64,000 bases of DNA from the NCBI GenBank assembly GCA_027484085.1, contig JAIXQF010000004.1, positions 774,162-838,161 on the forward strand, written 5' to 3'. The notes under the pieces were generated by a model, which saw only the letters and a program-made list of their open reading frames with translations, was not told where the DNA came from and ran no database searches. Numbering within the stretch: the stretch's first letter is position 1; each line of letters begins with the position of its first letter. The position numbers and the translations under genes were made by a program. Positions 58,285-64,000 of this stretch are shown here, piece by piece. This DNA comes from Actinomycetales bacterium. Lineage in GTDB: Bacteria; Actinomycetota; Actinomycetes; S36-B12; UBA5976.

Positions 58285-58794
58285 ATGAAAACGGACATCG
58301 ATTCGTTAGCGATATCAGTTGCCATCGCATTACAAGGGCGAACGCTAGCAACAGCTGAATCAGTTACTGGTGGACAGCTTGGCGCAACCATCACGGCTAT
58401 CCCTGGGGCTTCAAAGATATTTCGTGGCGGGGTAATTGCTTATGCAACAGATTTGAAATCTACTTTGCTCGGAGTCTCAGAATCTGTCCTTGCAGATGGT
58501 GGAGCGGTTCAAGCTCAAGTAGCTTTAGAAATGGCGACTGGGGTGGCATCTAAACTCGATGCTGACTTCGGACTGGCCGTAACTGGTGTAGCTGGTCCGG
58601 CATCTCAAGATGGACATTTACCAGGCACAGTTTTCGTGGCATGTGTAATGCGTGACGAACAGGGATCCGTAATCGATTCGGTTGTGGATGAGTTGCACCT
58701 GATTCCCGATGGTGACGATGCTCGTGAAGAAAGAGACCAGGTTCGCGAAGAAACGGTAGCGGCTGCTCTCGAGTTGTTGCTTACGATGCTCTAG
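58285..58794 (+). CDS. cinA: CinA C-terminal-type amidohydrolase (PncC)
   Basis: 169 residues holding only the C-terminal CinA domain, which deamidates nicotinamide mononucleotide for NAD salvage. LATAESVTGGQLGATITAIPGASKIFRGGVIAYATDLK and VTGVAGPASQDGHLPGTVFVA are the family blocks. The N-terminal MoaB/COG1058 domain of longer CinA proteins is absent. In actinobacteria this short form also lies between pgsA and clgR. Confidence 0.9.
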   Translation: MKTDIDSLAISVAIALQGRTLATAESVTGGQLGATITAIPGASKIFRGGVIAYATDLKSTLLGVSESVLADGGAVQAQVALEMATGVASKLDADFGLAVTGVAGPASQDGHLPGTVFVACVMRDEQGSVIDSVVDELHLIPDGDDAREERDQVREETVAAALELLLTML

Positions 58795-58881
58795 CAAGAG
58801 CCAAGATTTCAACATTGGGAGCGCTTTCCAGGTTAGAAATGCTGGTGTTAGCGTCGCCCAGTAGATACTTGCAATCAAAGG

Positions 58882-58913
58882 GTTTATTCCCAGACTTTAT
58901 GGGCAACATAAAC
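58882..58913 (+). promoter_or_regulatory. Two-step stem-loop between cinA and clgR
   Basis: Outer arms GTTTAT/ATAAAC and inner arms CCCA/TGGG enclose a 7-nt loop. It lies 28 bp before the clgR -10 box. No U-tract on the plus strand; the role is unknown. Confidence 0.3.
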
Positions 58914-58940
58914 AACAAGACGCAATCAATGGATTATTGA

Positions 58941-58946
58941 TAAACT
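58941..58946 (+). promoter_or_regulatory. Leaderless-type -10 box of clgR
   Basis: TAAACT, 6 nt before the ATG at 58953. The ATG at 58965 competes, as GGAGAG lies 4 nt before it. Confidence 0.35.
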
Positions 58947-58952
58947 TGAGGG

Positions 58953-59375
58953 ATGGAGAGCGAAATGATTAAGGAAACGCTAGTTGCAACCAGATCTGGT
59001 GCAATTCAGAATCCAATGCAACGTTCACTAACCCAGAGTTCACTAACCCACACGGTAAAGATCGCTGACCCAGCGGTATCAGTTCCAACTTCTGGCAAGA
59101 AGATGGTTCTAATGCGCCAGGTCATCGGCGAAGAATTACGCCGTCGACGCAACGAGCAGTCCCGTACTTTGCGAGATGTTTCTCGTGATGCCCAAGTTTC
59201 CCTTGGTTACTTGTCCGAACTCGAACGCGGTCAAAAAGAAGCCTCGTCAGAGCTACTGGCAGCAATTTGCTTCGCCCTGGATACGCCGCTTTCTAGTTTG
59301 CTGGCAGGCGTTAGCAGCGAAGTTGCAAGGCGGGAAGCAATGCTCTCCGATCGCACCCACTTCTCAATCGCTTAG
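58953..59375 (+). CDS. clgR: ClgR-like XRE-family transcription regulator
   Basis: 140 residues. The helix-turn-helix (about 55-115) reads [61 protein letters not shown], very close to mycobacterial and corynebacterial ClgR, which activates clp protease genes. A 50-residue N-terminal extension with a repeated SLT unit is not in those proteins; an internal ATG at 59103 would remove it. The place after pgsA-cinA matches Rv2745c. The C-terminal tail is short. Confidence 0.88.
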   Translation: MESEMIKETLVATRSGAIQNPMQRSLTQSSLTHTVKIADPAVSVPTSGKKMVLMRQVIGEELRRRRNEQSRTLRDVSRDAQVSLGYLSELERGQKEASSELLAAICFALDTPLSSLLAGVSSEVARREAMLSDRTHFSIA

Positions 59376-59391
59376 CTAACGCAAATTTCCG

Positions 59392-59416
59392 CAGGGCGCT
59401 TAAACTCCCTGGTTTT
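59392..59416 (+). terminator. Weak hairpin after clgR
   Basis: CAGGG and CCCTG pair around a 10-nt loop, followed by GTTTT. It lies 16 bp after the clgR stop and could end that transcript. The stem is only five pairs. Confidence 0.3.
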
Positions 59417-59455
59417 GAATTGCCTTAAATGTGAAAGCTCCGTAGTTATGTCAGG

Positions 59456-59461
59456 TAAGTT
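59456..59461 (+). promoter_or_regulatory. Leaderless-type -10 box of xerD
   Basis: TAAGTT, 6 nt before the GTG at 59468. Confidence 0.4.
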
Positions 59462-59467
59462 CAAAGA

Positions 59468-60430
59468 GTGTCAAAACCAAATCAATCTCAACTAGAGCGA
59501 CACATCAATGGCTATCTAGATCATTTGTTGGTTGAGCGCGGTCTGGCAAAAAATTCGATGTCCTCATATCGCAGGGATCTAGCCAGATATCTGGAGTTTC
59601 TCACTAGCAAGGCTTTTCATGACTTTTCGAACGTGAGCGCAAATGACGTATCAGAATTTTTGATTGGCTTGCGGCTTGGAAATGATCTACATCCGGCACT
59701 TGCGCCTTCTTCGGCAGCCCGGACACTGATTGCGGTAAGAGGCCTACACGCGTTTTTAGCTAAAGAAGGCATTACGACCTCAGATTCAGCTAGAGCAGTT
59801 AAGCCACCTAGCGTCTCTAAACGTCTACCTAAGGCTTTGACTTTTGCTGAAATCGAGAAGTTACTTGCTGCAGTGGGGACCGAAAGTGAGTCTGATCTAT
59901 CGATATTGATGATGCGCGATCAAGCCCTTTTGGAGTTGCTGTACGGCACTGGGGCAAGAATCTCGGAGTTAATGGACTTAAATCTGGATGATGTTTCCTC
60001 GCTTACTAAGGATCTTCCAATTCTCAGATTGCGAGGCAAGGGAAACAAAGAGCGACTTGTTCCGGTTGGCTCGCACGCTTTGCGAGCCCTCGATAGATAC
60101 CTAGTTCGCAGTAGACCGGTGCTTTCTGGAAAATCTGCTGCAAACTCGGCACTTTTCTTGAATGCTCGAGGTTCCAAACTTTCCCGCCAAAGCGCTTGGA
60201 TGATTCTCCAGCAGGCAGCTCAACGCGCGGATTTGGCCGGCAAGGTTTCTCCTCACACCATGAGGCACTCATTCGCCACGCATTTATTGGAAAATGGGGC
60301 AGATGTTCGGGTAGTTCAAGAGCTTTTGGGTCATGCTTCGGTGACTACAACTCAGATTTACACCCTGGTAACTGTAGATCAACTGCGTGAGGTCTATGCA
60401 ACTGCACACCCGCGTGCCAGAGCTAGGTAA
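59468..60430 (+). CDS. xerD: Site-specific tyrosine recombinase XerD
   Basis: 320 residues. The N-terminal SAM-like core-binding domain spans about 5-100; the catalytic domain has Arg in YGTGARISE (about 163), Lys in [21 protein letters not shown] (His263, Arg266), [13 protein letters not shown] with His and the nucleophile Tyr (about 297). It resolves chromosome dimers at dif together with FtsK. Being next to parA-scpA-scpB marks it as housekeeping XerD and not a mobile integrase. Confidence 0.93.
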   Translation: MSKPNQSQLERHINGYLDHLLVERGLAKNSMSSYRRDLARYLEFLTSKAFHDFSNVSANDVSEFLIGLRLGNDLHPALAPSSAARTLIAVRGLHAFLAKEGITTSDSARAVKPPSVSKRLPKALTFAEIEKLLAAVGTESESDLSILMMRDQALLELLYGTGARISELMDLNLDDVSSLTKDLPILRLRGKGNKERLVPVGSHALRALDRYLVRSRPVLSGKSAANSALFLNARGSKLSRQSAWMILQQAAQRADLAGKVSPHTMRHSFATHLLENGADVRVVQELLGHASVTTTQIYTLVTVDQLREVYATAHPRARAR

Positions 60431-60465
60431 CTAGGTTCAAAATCGCTGCAAAGTGACCAGCGACA

Positions 60466-60480
60466 CCGATCCGAAATCGG
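60466..60480 (+). terminator. Small hairpin after xerD
   Basis: CCGAT-CCGAA-ATCGG, 5-bp stem, 36 bp after the xerD stop in the 174-bp gap before parA. No U-tract, so termination is doubtful. The rest of the gap shows only A/T-rich promoter-like sequence near 60513-60525. Confidence 0.25.
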
Positions 60481-60604
60481 CATGGCATCCCAGTGTTTAT
60501 TGAAAAAAGGGCTTAATCTAAAGTAGTCGTAACTTCCTCAGCGACGATTTTTCTGGATTGACGGAATGTTTTCGTTAATCGCGTTCGTGCTGGGAAGGAT
60601 AGTA

Positions 60605-61633
60605 ATGACAGTTCCAATTCCTCAAGAGCAGATTTTGAATGATCCAATTGCTGCCTCAGTCGTTAATTCCGATCCGATAGAGCCACAAGTTTCGGATGCT
60701 TTGCCAGCTAATCATGAAGCCTCAGTGACTCCGATTGCGCCAAGTGGCGAACAAAAAATGCCAGAAACAATCCTTGGGCTAACTGGTCGTCCGCTACCAA
60801 CTTTCAATGCCCCTGGTCCGGTGACTAGTCACGGCCCGGCGTACATCATTGCCATGACAAACCAAAAGGGTGGTGTAGGCAAGACCACGACAACAATTAA
60901 TCTCGGAGCGGCGTTAGCAGAAGCTGGACGCAAAGTTTTGATGGTTGATATGGATCCACAAGGATCGCTTTCAATCGGCCTTGGCGTAAACCCGGATGAC
61001 TTAACTGGCAAACGAACCGTATACGACATGTTGATGGATTCAACGGCTGTGCCTGCATCTGATGTTGTGATGAAGACCTCGGTTGACGGCCTTGATCTAC
61101 TTCCAGCAAATATTCAATTAAGCGCTGCCGAATTACGTTTGGCTGGGGAAGTGGCTCGTGAATACGCACTTGATAGAGCATTTGAGTCGGTGCGTCCGCT
61201 ATACGACTACATCTTGATTGATTGCCAACCATCACTAGGCCTACTTACCGTTAACGCTTTAACCGCTGCCGACGGCGTAGTCATTCCGATGGAGTGTGAA
61301 TTCTTCGCACTACGCGGCGTGGAAATGTTACGAGAAACAATTTCTAAGGTGCAAGAGCGCCTAAACAACCGCCTGACGATTGACGGCGTTCTGCCGACCA
61401 TGGTTGATGCTCGGACTCTGCACACCCGGGAAACGATTCAGGCAGTACTAGATGCATTTGGGGATGCGGTATTCCACACCACAATCAGTCGTACCGTTAA
61501 GTTCCCGGAGACAACTAAAGCGGGTGTTTCAATTATTGAGCAAGCGCCAAATTCTTCAGGTGCACAAAACTACCGCAACCTAGCTTGGGAACTTGTAGCT
61601 CGCCTAGAGACTCAAGGCTCGGTTGCGAAGTAA
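60605..61633 (+). CDS. parA: ParA/Soj-family ATPase
   Basis: 342 residues. An N-terminal tail of about 75 residues rich in Pro and Glu leads to the deviant Walker A KGGVGKTTT (88-96), DMDPQGS and IDCQPSLGLLTVNAL. The ATG at 60605 has AAGGA 6 nt upstream; an earlier ATG at 60566 lacks a site. No ParB partner follows; instead scpA and scpB do, as at mycobacterial Rv1708-Rv1710. A role in nucleoid organisation with condensin is plausible; oriC-type parAB would be elsewhere. Confidence 0.92.
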   Translation: MTVPIPQEQILNDPIAASVVNSDPIEPQVSDALPANHEASVTPIAPSGEQKMPETILGLTGRPLPTFNAPGPVTSHGPAYIIAMTNQKGGVGKTTTTINLGAALAEAGRKVLMVDMDPQGSLSIGLGVNPDDLTGKRTVYDMLMDSTAVPASDVVMKTSVDGLDLLPANIQLSAAELRLAGEVAREYALDRAFESVRPLYDYILIDCQPSLGLLTVNALTAADGVVIPMECEFFALRGVEMLRETISKVQERLNNRLTIDGVLPTMVDARTLHTRETIQAVLDAFGDAVFHTTISRTVKFPETTKAGVSIIEQAPNSSGAQNYRNLAWELVARLETQGSVAK

Positions 61634-62646
61634 TGTTTGCGGCGTCTGCCGAGCCTGACCTTAAGACCGCTGCGCCGGAAGAATCTTCAGACTCATTTGT
61701 AGTTTTACTAGAGGAATTCTCTGGCCCATTTGATGTTCTGCTTTCACTTATTGCAAAGCACCGCCTCGATGTAACTGCGCTGTCGCTTCACCAAGTAACC
61801 GACGATTTCCTCAGTTACATTAAGGCCCGTGGCGATGAGTGGACCTTGGATGAGGCCACAGAATTCTTGGTAATCGCTGCCACGTTGCTCGACTTAAAGG
61901 CAGCCCGCTTGATTCCTGGTGGTGAAGTCGAAGACGAAGAAGACATCGCAATTCTGGAAGCCAGAGACTTGTTGCTTGCTCGATTACTGCAATACCGAGC
62001 CTTCAAGGAAATGTCAGCCGACTTTAAGCATCGATTAGCTACTGCCGGACGTCAACACCCTCGCGCAGCTGGACTTGACGAAAAATTCGCCAAACTATTG
62101 CCTGAAGTTGAACTCGGATTAGGTCCAGACGATTTTGCAAATCTCGCAGCTCGCGCGCTCGAGCCAAAGTTGCCTGATGTTATTTCGGTTGCGCATATCC
62201 ACGCCGCTCGCGTATCAGTTCGCGAACAAGCCGCAATCATTGTTGAACGACTTCGTCGTGTTGGGCAAGCATCATTTCGAACGCTAACCAGAGACTGTGA
62301 CACAACCCTTCTAGTTGTTGCAAGGTTCTTAGCATTACTAGAAATTTATCGTGATGGATTGATTACTTTCGATCAACCAACACCTTTGGGTGAACTATAC
62401 GTTCGGTGGATCGGGGACGATGATGTGAGCGTTGATTCTATGCGAGAGTTTGACGAATTTGATTCGACGCAAGTGCAAGACTTTAGAAACCAGTTGGGTG
62501 ACATAGCAGACGTTCAAGAGTTAGATGTTGAACCGGCAGATGTTGAACCGGCAGATGTTGAACCGGCAGATGTTGAACCGGCAGATGTTGAACCGGCAGA
62601 TTTTGAACAGTTAAACGATGAGACAGGTGAAGAGCCAAATGAGTGA
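61633..62646 (+). CDS. scpA: Segregation and condensation protein A
   Basis: 337 residues of the kleisin subunit that links the SMC heads. The N-terminal FSGPFDVLLSLIAKHRLDVTALSLHQVTDDFL and TEFLVIAATLLDLKAARLIPG blocks bind the SMC neck; the winged helix near 215-265 (VVARFLALLEIYRDGLITFDQ) binds the cap. The ATG at 61633 overlaps the parA stop (TAATG). An acidic tail with five VEPAD repeats (298-322) extends beyond the family core. Confidence 0.92.
   Translation: MFAASAEPDLKTAAPEESSDSFVVLLEEFSGPFDVLLSLIAKHRLDVTALSLHQVTDDFLSYIKARGDEWTLDEATEFLVIAATLLDLKAARLIPGGEVEDEEDIAILEARDLLLARLLQYRAFKEMSADFKHRLATAGRQHPRAAGLDEKFAKLLPEVELGLGPDDFANLAARALEPKLPDVISVAHIHAARVSVREQAAIIVERLRRVGQASFRTLTRDCDTTLLVVARFLALLEIYRDGLITFDQPTPLGELYVRWIGDDDVSVDSMREFDEFDSTQVQDFRNQLGDIADVQELDVEPADVEPADVEPADVEPADVEPADFEQLNDETGEEPNE
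62524..62598 (+). repeat. Five perfect 15-bp tandem repeats in scpA
   Basis: The unit GATGTTGAACCGGCA occurs five times without a change, encoding DVEPA repeats in the acidic tail of ScpA. Identical DNA copies point to recent slippage expansion. Confidence 0.9.
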
Positions 62647-63268
62647 AGATACAGTTGACTTAATCGACGGTGAATCCGCAACAGATGCTGAATTGGACGA
62701 TGGTATTTCTCTAGGCGCACCTTCGCTGCGCGCCGCACTTGAGGCCTTGTTGATGGTGACCGAAGAACCGATGAGCACTTCCACACTCGCGACTTTAACT
62801 AGGACTCCAGAAGAGTCAGTCATAACAACATTGCATGATCTAGCGCAAGAGTATGCAGTCCAGGTGCGCGGCTTTGACCTACGAGAATTAGGTGGCGGCT
62901 GGAGATTTTGGACGCGCGACAATTGTGCGCAAGTAGTTGAGCGCTTTGTCTTGGATGGACAACATGGGCGCCTATCCCAAGCTGGCCTAGAAACACTTGC
63001 GGTAGTGGCTTATCGCCAACCCGTGACTCGCTCGAGAATATCCGCAATCAGAGGTGTAAACGTTGATGGCGTGGTTCGCACCCTAGTCACACGTGGCTTG
63101 ATTGAAGAAACTGGACATGATCACGAGACTGGTGCGCATTTGTATCGAACAACCACATACTTCCTCGAGCGCCTTGGCCTTAAATCGCTGGATGAACTGC
63201 CACCTATCGCAGCACATCTACCTATGCCTGACAATGTCGAAGAAGTTTTAGATTTAGCGAACAACTAG
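62639..63268 (+). CDS. scpB: Segregation and condensation protein B
   Basis: 209 residues with two winged-helix domains. LGAPSLRAALEALLMVTEEPMSTSTLATL, GWRFWTRDNCAQVVERFV, and GLETLAVVAYRQPVTRSRISAIRGVNVDGVVRTLVTRGLIEE are family blocks. It binds the ScpA linker in the SMC complex. The ATG at 62639 overlaps the scpA stop by 8 bp, so production of the two is coupled. Confidence 0.94.
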   Translation: MSEDTVDLIDGESATDAELDDGISLGAPSLRAALEALLMVTEEPMSTSTLATLTRTPEESVITTLHDLAQEYAVQVRGFDLRELGGGWRFWTRDNCAQVVERFVLDGQHGRLSQAGLETLAVVAYRQPVTRSRISAIRGVNVDGVVRTLVTRGLIEETGHDHETGAHLYRTTTYFLERLGLKSLDELPPIAAHLPMPDNVEEVLDLANN

Positions 63269-63274
63269 AACGTC

Positions 63275-64000
63275 ATGGAAGAGAACGAAGTTCGTTTGCA
63301 GAAAGTTCTTGCCAGTGCTGGTTTAGGTTCGCGGCGAAAATGCGAAGAGTTCATCACGGCTGGACGAGTGACTGTTAACGGTGAAGTCGTAGACGAGCTT
63401 GGCTCGAGGGTTAATCCTGATGTCGACATCATCCATGTAGATGGAGTTCGGATTGCCCAAACGAGTGGACACATTGTTGTCGCACTCAATAAGCCGCGGG
63501 GAGTCGTCACAACGATGGCTGATGATCAAGGTCGCGAATGCGTGGGCGATTTGGTTGCTGAGTTCGAACAAAGACTTTTTCACGTTGGTCGGTTAGACGC
63601 CGATACCGAAGGCTTATTGCTCTTGACTAACGATGGTGAGTTAAGCCAGCGGCTAGGGCATCCATCACATGGAATCGTTAAGACTTACTTGGCTAGGGTT
63701 TCTGGTCGGGTTAGCAAGGCCGACATTGAAAGAATCTTGTCCGGGTTTCCAATTGAAGGCGTTCCCGTAGCTGTTACAGATTGCAAGATATTTGAAAGTG
63801 GTAAGAATCAGACTGTCGTTCAAATCTCAATTCATGAAGGCCGTAATCGAATTTTGCGTAAGCTATTTGATGAGTTGGGATATCCCATAGTGGACCTGGT
63901 TCGAACCAAGATTGGTCCGATATCTTTAGGTAGTTTGCGTTCTGGGCATCTGCGGGTGCTTGAGAACAAGGAATTAGGAAAACTCTATAGTTCCGTTGGG
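63275..64000 (+). CDS. rluB: RluB/RsuA-family 23S rRNA pseudouridine synthase (3' partial)
   Basis: The gene begins with an ATG at 63275, 6 bp after scpB, and runs off the window after 242 codons. An S4 RNA-binding domain (VRLQKVLASAGLGSRRKCEEFITAGRVTVNG, about 5-65) precedes the synthase fold with KPRGVVTT, the catalytic Asp in VGRLDADTEGLLLLTNDG, and EGRNRILRKLFDELGYPIVDL. The scpA-scpB-rluB order is widespread in Gram-positive bacteria. RluB, which modifies helix 89 of 23S rRNA, is the likely type. Confidence 0.92.
   Translation, partial: MEENEVRLQKVLASAGLGSRRKCEEFITAGRVTVNGEVVDELGSRVNPDVDIIHVDGVRIAQTSGHIVVALNKPRGVVTTMADDQGRECVGDLVAEFEQRLFHVGRLDADTEGLLLLTNDGELSQRLGHPSHGIVKTYLARVSGRVSKADIERILSGFPIEGVPVAVTDCKIFESGKNQTVVQISIHEGRNRILRKLFDELGYPIVDLVRTKIGPISLGSLRSGHLRVLENKELGKLYSSVG

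Noticed and set aside
59468-60430. Phage or island integrase
   Set aside because: It is a full XerD next to parA-scpA-scpB, with no attachment repeats, tRNA or cargo genes nearby.

Overview
The window looks like a chromosome segment of a streamlined, moderate-GC actinobacterium. Three things point there: a phosphatidylinositol-mannoside/lipomannan gene set (pimB-, mptA- and GT87-like genes) with a FadD15-type ligase; a PknL-type PASTA kinase next to a class II DAHP synthase; and a gene order dxr-rip-ispG-GNAT ... proS-rimP-nusA-infB-rbfA-nrnA-truB-ribF-rpsO-pnp-pepR-dapB ... thyX-dapA-rnj-ftsK ... rimO-pgsA-cinA-clgR that follows Mycobacterium. Compact spacing, many overlapping starts and stops, a PPi-type phosphofructokinase and a carotenoid cluster would suit a freshwater acI/Nanopelagicales-type organism. 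That placement is inference; no rRNA is present to confirm it.

Layout. 1-9 kb: envelope glycolipid and lipid genes (partial pimB, GT87, fadD, plsC), PPi-phosphofructokinase, DAHP synthase and the PASTA kinase. 9-20 kb: a carotenoid region. The core genes crtYc-crtYd, crtB, crtI and crtE interleave with the mannosyltransferase mptA. A second operon, crtA-cruF-cruG-crtD-like, would tailor one carotenoid end by oxygenation, hydration, desaturation and glycosylation. 20-24 kb: a tRNA-editing protein, GABA-type transaminase and aldehyde dehydrogenase. 23.6-28 kb: MEP isoprenoid genes dxr and ispG with the RseP/Rip1 protease and a GNAT protein. 28-44.5 kb: proS and the translation/RNA-processing block through pnp, pepR and dapB. 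44.5-50 kb: an accessory transport block (azlCD, EamA exporter, fbpABC iron transporter). 50-59.4 kb: thyX, dapA, RNase J, ftsK, rimO, pgsA, cinA and a ClgR-like regulator. 59.4-64 kb: the xerD-parA-scpA-scpB-rluB chromosome-segregation block, with rluB running off the end.

How the parts connect. dxr and ispG make isoprenoid precursors. The GGPP synthase gene sits where mycobacteria have idsA2, beside mptA, so one prenyl synthase locus may serve both carotenoids and polyprenyl sugar carriers. dapA and dapB feed lysine and diaminopimelate to the cell wall.

Regulatory structure is unusually readable. At least fourteen genes have a TANNNT hexamer 6-7 nt before the start codon, the layout of leaderless transcripts. 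Several gaps hold perfect hairpins: a 14-bp terminator with the infB stop codon in its loop; a 7-bp hairpin holding the pnp start codon in its loop; three evenly spaced hairpins between nusA and infB where ylxR is missing; three 32-bp tandem repeats before rpsO; and a 12-bp perfect inverted repeat between fbpA and thyX. No tRNA, rRNA, IS element, CRISPR array or prophage was seen.
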